DNA of 12,029 nt from Acidobacteriota bacterium (lineage in GTDB: Bacteria > Acidobacteriota > Vicinamibacteria > Vicinamibacterales > 2-12-FULL-66-21), in assembly GCA_013362195.1 (NCBI GenBank), contig JABFWM010000062.1, positions 1 to 12,029 of the forward strand, read 5' to 3'. Every line of letters begins with the position of its first letter. Within the stretch, counting starts at the first letter, position 1. The notes below the pieces were generated by a model. It was not told where the DNA came from. It saw only the letters and a program-made list of their open reading frames with translations, and made no database searches. A program made the position numbers and the translations under genes. Positions 6,466 to 12,029 of the stretch are shown here, piece after piece.

Positions 6466-7922
6466 CGCCCACCGCGCGCGGACACGACGCGTCCGCGTCG
6501 GCCCCCATCGATCCGCGATCGGCGGTCGCACGCCACTGGCGCTGGATCACGCCGCTGCTCGTGGCCGCGATCGTGTGGTGGTGTCCGCACGCGGGCTTCA
6601 GCGCGCGCGCGTGGGGCCTGCTCAGCCTCTACGCGTCGGTCGTGTCGGCGCTGATCACGCGGCCGATGCCGTCGGGCGCGGTCCTGCTGATCGCCTCGTC
6701 CACGGCACTCTTTCTCGGCCTCTTCTCCGTGCAGGAGGCGCTCTCGGGCTACGCGAACGTCACCGTATGGCTGATCGTCGCGGCGTTCCTCTTCTCGCGC
6801 GCGTTCGTCAAGACGCGCCTCGGCGAGCGGATCGCCTATGCGATCGTCGAGCACGTCGGGCGCAGTCCGCTGCGCCTCGGGTACGCGCTCGTGCTCGCGG
6901 ATCTCGCGATGGCGCCGATGACGCCGTCGAACACCGCGCGCGCCGGCGGCATCCTGTTTCCGATCACGCTCAACGTCGCGCGCGCGTTCGGATCCGAGCC
7001 CGGCCCGACCGCGCCGCGCATCGGCGCCTACCTGATGAAGACGCTCTACCAGGGGGACCTCGTCGTCTCGGCGATGTTCCTGACCGCGACGGCGCCCAAC
7101 CCGCTCGTCGCCGAGCTGGCGCGCGAGGCCTCCGGGGTCCGCCTGTCGTGGACGGTGTGGGCGGCGGCCGCGATCGTGCCCGGCCTGATCGCGGTCGCGG
7201 TCGTGCCGTACCTGGTGTTCCGGTTGTGCCCGCCGGAACTGCGCGACACGTCAGCCGCACGGTCGCTGGCGGCCGAACGGCTGCAGTCGATGGGACCGAT
7301 GGCCGCGCGCGAGCGCGCGCTGCTCGGCATCTTCGCGGTGGTGCTGATCCTGTGGCTCGCGGGCGAGTGGCTCGGCATCTCTGCGACCGCCGTCGCATAC
7401 GGAGGGCTCAGCCTGCTGCTGCTCACGCGCGTCCTCGACTGGCAGGACCTCCTGGACGAGAAGGGCGCCTGGGACGCGCTCGTCTGGTTCGGGGGGCTGG
7501 TGATGTTCGCCGGGCAGTTCGAGAAAGCGGGTTTCCCGAAAGCGTTCGCCCAGACCGCCGCGGCGTTCGTCACCGGCTGGCCCTGGTGGTGGGCGCTTGC
7601 CGCGCTCGTCGTGCTCTACGTTTACGCGCACTACGCGTTCGCGAGCCTCGTCGCGCACGTCACCGCGATGTTCCCCGCGTTCTTCGCGGTCGCGATCGGG
7701 CTTGGCGCGCCGCCGCTGCTCGCCGCGCTCGCGTTCGGCGTGTTTTCCAGCCTCGATGCCGCGACCACGCATTACGGCACCGGCCCCGCGCCGATCATCT
7801 TCGGCAGCGGCTATCTCGGTCAGCGGCAGTGGTGGCGCATCGGGTTCATCCTCTCGATCGTGCATCTCGCGCTCTGGCTGCCCGTCGGCTTTCTGTGGTG
7901 GAAGGTGATCGGATTATGGTGA
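6462..7922 (+). CDS. DASS-family (SLC13/CitT-like) dicarboxylate carrier
   Basis: 486 residues, start GTG at 6462 overlapping the TGA of the hydrolase (GTGA). There is no Shine-Dalgarno sequence of its own, so reinitiation by the same ribosomes is expected; the first transmembrane segment follows soon after (about 28-41), which supports this start. The protein is highly hydrophobic along its length. Landmarks of the divalent anion:Na+ symporter family are visible: the first SNT motif in APMTPSNTARAGGILFPI (Ser156-Asn157-Thr158), the TATAPNPL block (208-215), WFGGLVMFAGQFEKAGF, the YVYAHYAFASLVAHVTAMF helix, and TTHYGTGPAP (435-444) with IIFGSGY. The last block replaces the second SNT motif and is typical of the 2-oxoglutarate/malate (DiT1) and CitT-like branch. 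The protein should import or exchange a C4-C6 di- or tricarboxylate at the inner membrane. The next gene encodes a dicarboxylate dehydrogenase. Confidence 0.92.
   Translation: MTPTARGHDASASAPIDPRSAVARHWRWITPLLVAAIVWWCPHAGFSARAWGLLSLYASVVSALITRPMPSGAVLLIASSTALFLGLFSVQEALSGYANVTVWLIVAAFLFSRAFVKTRLGERIAYAIVEHVGRSPLRLGYALVLADLAMAPMTPSNTARAGGILFPITLNVARAFGSEPGPTAPRIGAYLMKTLYQGDLVVSAMFLTATAPNPLVAELAREASGVRLSWTVWAAAAIVPGLIAVAVVPYLVFRLCPPELRDTSAARSLAAERLQSMGPMAARERALLGIFAVVLILWLAGEWLGISATAVAYGGLSLLLLTRVLDWQDLLDEKGAWDALVWFGGLVMFAGQFEKAGFPKAFAQTAAAFVTGWPWWWALAALVVLYVYAHYAFASLVAHVTAMFPAFFAVAIGLGAPPLLAALAFGVFSSLDAATTHYGTGPAPIIFGSGYLGQRQWWRIGFILSIVHLALWLPVGFLWWKVIGLW
7918..7922 (+). promoter_or_regulatory. 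Ribosome binding site of the dehydrogenase, inside the carrier's stop region
   Basis: GGTGA at 7918-7922 matches part of the anti-Shine-Dalgarno complement and ends four bases before the ATG at 7927. Its last three bases are the carrier's TGA stop, so ribosomes finishing the carrier are placed directly at the next start. This supports coupled expression. Confidence 0.45.
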
Positions 7923-7926
7923 ATCG

Positions 7927-8988
7927 ATGAAGACGTACCGCATCGCGGTGATTCCCGGCGACGGCATCGGCAACGAGGTGACGCCCGCGGCGATGCGCGC
8001 GATCGAGGCGGCGGCGCAGCGGTTCGACGCCGGCTTCACATGGACGTCGTTTCCCTGGGGATCGGCACACTACGTCGAGCACGGACGCATGATGCCGGCC
8101 GACGCCCTCGATCGCCTCCGCCCCTTCGAGGCGATCTTCTTCGGCGCCGTCGGCGATCCCCGGATCCAGGACAACGTGACGCTGAACGGCCTGCTGCTGC
8201 CGATCCGCCGCGGCTTCGATCAGTACGCCTGCGTGCGTCCGGCGGTGCTCTACCCCGGCGTCCGCGGGCCGCTCGCGGGGCCGAAGCCCGGCGAGATCGA
8301 TTTCGTCGTGGTCCGCGAGAACACGGAAGGCGAATACGCGCAGATCGGCGGCATCGTCCATTCCGGATCCGAGGAGGTCGCGATTCAGTCGGCGGTGTTT
8401 ACGCGGCACGGCACCGAGCGCGTCATCCGGTTCGCCTTCGAGCTGGCGCGCCGCCGCGATCGGAAGCACCTGCTGACGTCGGTCACCAAGTCGAACGCGC
8501 AGGGTTTCAGCATGGCCTTCTGGGATCGCGTGTTTTCCGAGGTCGCGCGCGAGTATCCGGACGTCCGCACCGAGTCGCTGCTCGTCGACGCGGCGTGCAT
8601 GGATCTCGTCCGGCGGCCGCAGGACTTCGATGTGATCGTCGCCTCCAATCTCTTCGGCGACATCCTGACCGACCTGAGCGCGGCGATCACCGGCAGCCTT
8701 GGTCTGGCGCCGAGCGCGAACCTGAATCCGGCGCGGACGTTCCCGTCGATGTTCGAGCCGGTGCACGGCTCCGCACCCGACATCGCCGGACGCGGTGTCG
8801 CCAACCCGATGGCGGCGATGCTCGCCGGCGCGATGATGCTCGAGTTCCTTGGCGAGACGGACGCCGCGAAGCGGCTCGAGTCCGCCGTCCTGCGCGTCCT
8901 CGCAGACGGGCGCACCATCACGCCCGATCTCGGCGGACGCGCGGGCACCGACGATGTCACCGGCGCCGTGCTGGCGCAGCTGCGCTGA
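7927..8988 (+). CDS. Tartrate/D-malate-type decarboxylating dehydrogenase (TtuC/DmlA-like, isocitrate/isopropylmalate dehydrogenase superfamily)
   Basis: 353 residues, a full-length beta-decarboxylating dehydrogenase. Visible landmarks: VIPGDGIGNEV (8-18), the substrate loop LLPIRRGFDQYACVRPAVL (90-108) with its arginines, VVVRENTEGEYAQIGG (127-142) with the catalytic Tyr137, Lys188 in TSVTKSN, metal-binding Asp221 and Asp245/Asp249 in NLFGDILTDL, and the NAD-binding EPVHGSAPDIAGRG (277-290). The FDQY form of the substrate loop and GSLGLAPSANLNP fit tartrate dehydrogenase/D-malate dehydrogenase better than LeuB or Icd. Known members turn D-malate into pyruvate and CO2, or act on tartrate, with NAD+ and a divalent metal in the cytoplasm. 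The exact substrate cannot be settled from sequence. It starts four bases after the carrier's stop and is the last gene of the unit. Confidence 0.9.
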   Translation: MKTYRIAVIPGDGIGNEVTPAAMRAIEAAAQRFDAGFTWTSFPWGSAHYVEHGRMMPADALDRLRPFEAIFFGAVGDPRIQDNVTLNGLLLPIRRGFDQYACVRPAVLYPGVRGPLAGPKPGEIDFVVVRENTEGEYAQIGGIVHSGSEEVAIQSAVFTRHGTERVIRFAFELARRRDRKHLLTSVTKSNAQGFSMAFWDRVFSEVAREYPDVRTESLLVDAACMDLVRRPQDFDVIVASNLFGDILTDLSAAITGSLGLAPSANLNPARTFPSMFEPVHGSAPDIAGRGVANPMAAMLAGAMMLEFLGETDAAKRLESAVLRVLADGRTITPDLGGRAGTDDVTGAVLAQLR

Positions 8989-8989
8989 C

Positions 8990-9009
8990 GTCCACCGAGG
9001 ATGGTGGAC
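8990..9009 (+). terminator. Hairpin directly after the dehydrogenase stop
   Basis: GTCCACC (8990-8996) and GGTGGAC (9003-9009) form a perfect 7-bp stem with the 6-nt loop GAGGAT, starting one base after the TGA at 8986-8988. No T-run follows, so it may stop transcription weakly or protect the 3' end of the operon messenger. Confidence 0.4.
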
Positions 9010-9031
9010 ACGGATGCGCGTCACGCTGCGC

Positions 9032-9055
9032 AGGCCGCCTCTGAAGAGGCGGCCT
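9032..9055. repeat. Strong 10-bp palindromic hairpin, REP-like or terminator
   Basis: AGGCCGCCTC (9032-9041) and GAGGCGGCCT (9046-9055) are perfect reverse complements around the tetraloop TGAA. This is the strongest stem in the spacer after the dehydrogenase. It is flanked by the direct heptamer GTCACGC (9020-9026 and 9062-9068). With no T-run on either side, it is either a factor-assisted or bidirectional terminator or a copy of a dispersed palindromic repeat. Its copy number elsewhere in the genome cannot be seen from here. Confidence 0.55.
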
Positions 9056-9128
9056 ACACCGGTCACGCAGGGCGGGTCGTTGGACACCTGATATTCGTCC
9101 GCTGATCACGGAATTTGGCGTCGGCGCC

Positions 9129-9151
9129 GTCGAGGGCCGCCCTCCCTCGAC
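9129..9151. promoter_or_regulatory. Third hairpin in the spacer, upstream of the small anchored protein
   Basis: GTCGAGGG (9129-9136) pairs perfectly with CCCTCGAC (9144-9151) across a 7-nt loop. It lies about 100 bases before the ATG at 9251, so it could be in that gene's leader or be a promoter-side operator. I see no convincing -35/-10 pair in the region; TTGGACA at 9080-9086 is a possible -35 but has no good -10 partner. Confidence 0.3.
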
Positions 9152-9240
9152 AGACAACTCCCGTGCGCCGTGTCACTTGCGCGCGCAGCGCGGAAGGCAC
9201 TCCCTTTGCTGCTCCCCGCAAGGGCCCCGAACGGTCCCGT

Positions 9241-9245
9241 GGAGG
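9241..9245 (+). promoter_or_regulatory. Ribosome binding site that sets the start of the small anchored protein
   Basis: GGAGG at 9241-9245 stands five bases before the ATG at 9251, a good match and spacing. It favours this start over the in-frame GTG at 9170 and the ATG at 9260. Confidence 0.6.
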
Positions 9246-9250
9246 GCAGC

Positions 9251-9856
9251 ATGCCGAGGATGAAAGCGTCGCGCGCGAAGACGTCGACGACCGCGCGCAG
9301 GCACACGCGCGCGAGAAAGACGACGCGATCGAAGGTGCCGTTCGGCGCGGCGATGGTCCTGCTCGCGGTGGTCTGCGTGCTGGGCGCTGCGATGGTGATT
9401 GCCGCGCGCGACCCGTCGCGGCCGACGGCGACCGCGAGCACCGGGTCGGTGCAGGACACGGCGGATGCGATCCCGGCGGTGACGGCGAAGCCGCGCACGA
9501 CCGCGACGCCGGCAGCCACGCGGGCGAGCGAAGTACCCGCGACGAACGCGTCGCTCGAGGAAACGCCGGCGCCCACTGCCGGCAGGACGCCTGCGCCGGT
9601 GACGATCGCCGGGTGCCTGGCGCGCAGCGGTGACGCGTATCAGTTGAAGAACACGAGCGGGACGAGCGCGCCGAAAGCGCGCAGCTGGAAGTCGGGCTTC
9701 CTCAAGAAGGGCGGGGCGGCCATCGACCTCGTCGAGGCGGCGCGGACCGCCAGGCTGCGCGACCACATCGGCGAGCGGGTCAGCGTCACCGGCGTGCTCG
9801 TCGATCGCGAGATGCAGGTGCGGTCGCTGCAGCGCCTCTCGTCCAGCTGCAACTAG
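9251..9856 (+). CDS. Small membrane-anchored protein of unknown function with a C-terminal domain bounded by two cysteines
   Basis: 201 residues from the ATG at 9251 to TAG at 9854-9856; a longer reading from GTG 9170 is possible but has no ribosome binding site. The N-terminus is strongly basic (many Lys/Arg in residues 3-27), followed by one transmembrane helix VPFGAAMVLLAVVCVLGAAM (about 29-52). By the positive-inside rule, the rest is outside the cytoplasm. Residues about 53-116 are an Ala/Thr/Pro-rich low-complexity linker. Residues about 117-201 look folded and conserved in style: VTIAGCLARSGDAYQLKNTS, then a Lys-rich segment, then HIGERVSVTGVLVDREMQVR ending in Cys200. Cys122 and Cys200 bracket this domain and may form a disulfide. 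The VSVTGVLVD pattern resembles small OB-fold proteins; this is a guess from pattern only. It converges on the ABC exporter with a 4-bp gap. I do not recognise a function. Confidence 0.75.
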   Translation: MPRMKASRAKTSTTARRHTRARKTTRSKVPFGAAMVLLAVVCVLGAAMVIAARDPSRPTATASTGSVQDTADAIPAVTAKPRTTATPAATRASEVPATNASLEETPAPTAGRTPAPVTIAGCLARSGDAYQLKNTSGTSAPKARSWKSGFLKKGGAAIDLVEAARTARLRDHIGERVSVTGVLVDREMQVRSLQRLSSSCN

Positions 9857-9860
9857 CGGG

Positions 9861-11795
9861 TTATCGCAGGACGGCTTCGGCTTCGCCGGCGGCGCGGGCC
9901 GACTCCATCTGCCGCTGCACCATGTCGTAGTAGGTGCCGCGCGCCTGCAGCAGTTCGGCATCGGTGCCGCGCTCGACGATCCGCCCGTCCTCCATCACGA
10001 GGATGATGTCGGCGCGCCGCACCGTCGACAGGCGGTGCGCGATCACGAAGGTGGTGCGCCCCGCGAGCAGCGAGGCCATCGACGCCTGAATCAGCTGCTC
10101 GCTCTCGGTGTCGAGGTTGCTCGTCGCCTCGTCCAGGATCAGGATCTGCGGGCGCTTCAGAAAGGCGCGGGCGATCGCGAGGCGCTGCTGCTGGCCGCCC
10201 GAGAGCTTCACGCCGCGCTCGCCGATGAACGTCTCGTAGCGCTCCGGCAGCTTGTCGATGAACTCGTGCGCGTTGGCACGCCGCGCCGCGTCTTCGATCT
10301 CCGCATCCATCGCGTCGTGCCGGCCGTAGGCGATGTTGTCGCGCACCGAGCCGTCGAACAGGAAGACGTCCTGCTGCACGATCGCGAGCAGGTCGCGATA
10401 GCTCCCGAGCCGGAACTCGCGAATGTCGACGCCGTTCAGGAGAATGCGACCGCGCGTCGGATCGTGGAAGCGGGCCACCAGATCGGTGACCGTGGTCTTC
10501 CCCGCGCCGCTCCTGCCGACCAGCGCGACGACCGATCCACCGGGCACGGCCAGATCGAAGTCGCGGACCACCGGCCGTCCTTCCCGATATTCGAAGGCCA
10601 CCTCCTCGAAGCGGATCTCGCGCACGATCTCCGGCGCGTGCCGCGCGTCCGGCCGGTCCGGCTTGTCGTCGCGCAGGCCGAGCACCTCGAAGACGCGCTC
10701 CATGGCCGCGAGCGATCGCTGCAGCTCCGAGAACGAGTTTACGATGCTCCACACCGGATTGAGCAGCAGGAACGTGTACCACTGGAACGCCATGATGTCG
10801 CCGATCGTCGCGCGTCCGGAGACATTGAGATAGCCGCCGTACCACACGATGACGACGTTGACCGACGCGAGCAGCAGGCTCCACGACGTCCACAACACGA
10901 GCTCGCGGCGATGCGCGAACAGCTCCTTGCGAAGCACGGTGTGCCGCCCCTGCATGTACTCGAGCAGCTCGCGCATCTCCCGGCGGAAGGCGCGCACGAC
11001 GCGAATGCCGGAGAACGTCTCGCCGACGCGGCCGTCCACCTGCTCGACGTCCTTGCGCAGCGAGCGGTAGATCGGCCGGACCCGCCGCGCCACGGTGAGG
11101 CTGAGGATCAGGACGCCGGGAATGATCGCGAGCGCGGTCAGCGCGAGGCGCCAGTTGAGCGTCAGCAGCACGCCAATCGCAATCACCAGCCGCACCAGCG
11201 AGACCGCCGGTGAAACCAGCGCCATCTGCAGCAGCCCCGTCGTCGTCTCCACGTCGCCGGTGAGCCGCGACAGGATCCCGCCGGTCTTCATCTCATGCAG
11301 CTTCGGCAGCGGCAGGTGCAGGAGCCGATCGAAGAGCGACTCGCGCAGCGAGAGCATGACCCGCGCGTTGAGGGCGCGCTGCATGTAGTCCTTGAGGACG
11401 TCGATCAGGTTGGAGGCGACGATGACGGTGAGAAAGGTGAAGCCGGCAAGGTGCAGGCGGCGCACCCGCACGGCCGCCTCCAGCGATCGGTTCAGCAGCA
11501 CCTTGTCGATGATGAAGCGCATGAACAGCGGCTCGATCATCTGCAGGCCGGCGGTCACCAGGGCGAGCACGAAGACCGCGCCGATCGCGTAGCGGTGCGG
11601 CCGCAGCCAGCGCAGGTAGTCGCGCAGGTACTGCCGCCGCTGCGGCGAGGCTTTGGGCTTCGACGCGGCGTCGGCCGCCTCCGGCGCGCCGTCGCCGGCG
11701 CTGCTCTCCCCAGTGTCGTCGAGACGGCGATGCGTGTAGTCGTCGACGAACGCGCGATACCGCCGGCGTGACGAGCGTGGGCGTTTCGGTGACAT
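9861..11795 (-). CDS. Type I ABC exporter half-transporter (MsbA-like, fused permease and ATPase)
   Basis: 644 residues from ATG at 11795 to TAA at 9863-9861 (minus strand). The frame stays open to 11975, but the extra 60 residues are Pro/Arg/Ser-rich translation of a tandem repeat, so the MSPKRPRSS start is chosen. Residues 1-60 are a basic, then acidic, cytoplasmic extension. The six-helix transmembrane domain runs from about 69 to 370 (first helix AIGAVFVLALVTAGLQM). The ATPase is complete: Walker A GRSGAGKTT at 427-435 (Lys433), Q-loop Gln474/475, signature LSGGQQQR from 531, Walker B ILILDE with Asp555 and catalytic Glu556, D-loop SNLD and switch His587. It should act as a homo- or heterodimer in the inner membrane exporting a lipid, peptide or drug-like substrate; sequence does not tell which. 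No partner half-transporter is next to it. No clear Shine-Dalgarno sequence precedes the start. Confidence 0.93.
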   Translation of the reverse strand: MSPKRPRSSRRRYRAFVDDYTHRRLDDTGESSAGDGAPEAADAASKPKASPQRRQYLRDYLRWLRPHRYAIGAVFVLALVTAGLQMIEPLFMRFIIDKVLLNRSLEAAVRVRRLHLAGFTFLTVIVASNLIDVLKDYMQRALNARVMLSLRESLFDRLLHLPLPKLHEMKTGGILSRLTGDVETTTGLLQMALVSPAVSLVRLVIAIGVLLTLNWRLALTALAIIPGVLILSLTVARRVRPIYRSLRKDVEQVDGRVGETFSGIRVVRAFRREMRELLEYMQGRHTVLRKELFAHRRELVLWTSWSLLLASVNVVIVWYGGYLNVSGRATIGDIMAFQWYTFLLLNPVWSIVNSFSELQRSLAAMERVFEVLGLRDDKPDRPDARHAPEIVREIRFEEVAFEYREGRPVVRDFDLAVPGGSVVALVGRSGAGKTTVTDLVARFHDPTRGRILLNGVDIREFRLGSYRDLLAIVQQDVFLFDGSVRDNIAYGRHDAMDAEIEDAARRANAHEFIDKLPERYETFIGERGVKLSGGQQQRLAIARAFLKRPQILILDEATSNLDTESEQLIQASMASLLAGRTTFVIAHRLSTVRRADIILVMEDGRIVERGTDAELLQARGTYYDMVQRQMESARAAGEAEAVLR

Positions 11796-11840
11796 CTGCG
11801 CGGGGCCGCGGCCCGTCGCACAGCATACTCGTTCGCGGTC

Positions 11841-11937
11841 GCGAGGAGCGATCGGCGAGGGGCGAGGGGCGGCGGGCGAAGAGCGAGGGGCGAAGGGCCG
11901 GGGCGAGGGACGAGGCGCGACCGGCGATCCGCCCGAC
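11841..11937. repeat. Degenerate heptanucleotide tandem repeat, consensus GCGAGGG
   Basis: From 11841, bases fall into successive 7-nt units: GCGAGGA, GCGATCG, GCGAGGG, GCGAGGG, GCGGCGG, GCGAAGA, GCGAGGG, GCGAAGG, then one 6-nt unit GCCGGG, then GCGAGGG, ACGAGGC, GCGACCG, GCGATCC and GCCCGAC. That is about 14 units with one slip. The tract lies upstream of the ABC exporter gene and outside any supported coding region. Confidence 0.75.
11887..11909 (+). promoter_or_regulatory. Canonical G-quadruplex motif inside the heptad repeat
   Basis: Four G-runs on the + strand follow the G3+N1-7 rule: GGGG, loop CGAA, GGGG-side run GGG, loop CC, GGGG, loop CGA, GGG. The + strand is the template strand for the exporter gene, so a folded structure here could affect its transcription start region or replication. 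Folding is predicted from pattern only. Confidence 0.5.
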
Positions 11938-11979
11938 GTGCGACTAGTGGACTGTACTCGCTGAAGTACTACCAATTCG

Positions 11980-12029
11980 ATGCGACGGATTGCGATAACT
12001 CCACCGGACCGGTTTCGCCGCCTTGTTGT
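11980..12029 (+). CDS. Possible 5' end of a gene cut by the window edge
   Basis: An ATG at 11980 opens a frame that runs to the window end, reading MRRIAITPPDRFRRLV. The composition is ordinary protein-like, and the local DNA is less GC-rich than its surroundings, as often seen around starts here. There is no convincing Shine-Dalgarno sequence (only GAAG at 11963-11966, 13 bases away) and no clear promoter. Sixteen codons are too few to name a family. The gene would be divergent from the ABC exporter, with the heptad repeat between them. Confidence 0.3.
   Translation, partial: MRRIAITPPDRFRRLV

Noticed and set aside
5350..6531. 393-codon open frame on the minus strand
   Set aside because: Antisense to the hydrolase, which has a full catalytic triad; the mirror frame has no domain.
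6395..7930. 511-codon open frame on the + strand out of phase with the carrier
   Set aside because: Arg/Ala-rich translation without motifs; the overlapping frame encodes a recognisable DASS carrier.
7846..9087. 413-codon open frame on the minus strand
   Set aside because: Antisense to the dehydrogenase, which shows all family motifs; the mirror frame is Arg/His/Ala-rich and featureless.
9170..9250. Upstream GTG start for the small anchored protein
   Set aside because: It has no ribosome binding site, whereas GGAGG stands five bases before the ATG at 9251.
10035..11213. 392-codon open frame on the + strand opposite the ABC exporter
   Set aside because: The minus strand carries every ABC motif in order; the + frame is a compositional shadow.
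11954..11969. GTACT/AGTAC inverted repeat near the right end
   Set aside because: Only a 5-bp stem with a 6-nt loop; expected by chance in a spacer of this length.
11796..11975. 60-residue N-terminal extension of the ABC exporter
   Set aside because: It is a Pro/Arg/Ser-rich translation of the heptad repeat, while an ATG at 11795 gives a normal exporter start.
1..12029. CRISPR array, tRNA, rRNA, insertion sequence or toxin-antitoxin pair
   Set aside because: No regularly spaced identical repeats, cloverleaf, rRNA-like stretch, transposase motif or small paired genes were seen on either strand.

Overview
This is a strongly GC-rich stretch of bacterial chromosome that looks like Acidobacteriota, probably class Vicinamibacteria. 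Three things point there: a VWFA-related protein with a TPR tail of the acidobacterial type, a duplicated 'orphan' MacB/FtsX-like permease (ADOP type), and short intergenic gaps carrying hairpins. The lineage is inferred from gene families and base composition, not from a marker gene. No rRNA, tRNA, CRISPR array, transposase or phage gene was seen.

Layout. 1-2268 (+) is the 3' part of a VWFA/TPR protein whose start lies outside the window. It converges, with a 12-bp gap, on a small J-domain protein with a winged-helix-like tail (2281-2832, -). A 74-bp divergent spacer holding an inverted repeat separates that gene from the ADOP-type permease (2907-5408, +). Next comes a compact three-gene unit on the + strand: a Tat-type alpha/beta hydrolase (5461-6465), a DASS-family dicarboxylate carrier (6462-7922, GTG start overlapping the previous stop) and a tartrate/D-malate-type decarboxylating dehydrogenase (7927-8988, 4-bp gap). 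A 262-bp spacer with three hairpins follows, then a small membrane-anchored protein with a conserved-looking C-terminal domain (9251-9856, +). It converges, with a 4-bp gap, on a complete type I ABC exporter half-transporter (9861-11795, -). The last 234 bp hold a degenerate heptanucleotide repeat with a G-quadruplex motif and perhaps the first codons of another gene.

How the genes may work together. The hydrolase-carrier-dehydrogenase unit is the only clear functional module. Read together, an exported esterase would release a C4 hydroxy-dicarboxylic acid, the DASS carrier would import it, and the dehydrogenase would oxidise and decarboxylate it into central metabolism. The tight spacing is seen directly; the substrate link is inference. 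The other genes look like independent units typical of these genomes: an envelope VWFA protein, a J-domain protein, an ADOP permease without a neighbouring ATPase, and an ABC exporter. I found no clearly new defence or mobile system. The best second-look items are the dicarboxylate-ester module, a hairpin that covers its first ribosome binding site, the heptad-repeat/G-quadruplex tract, and the small anchored protein.
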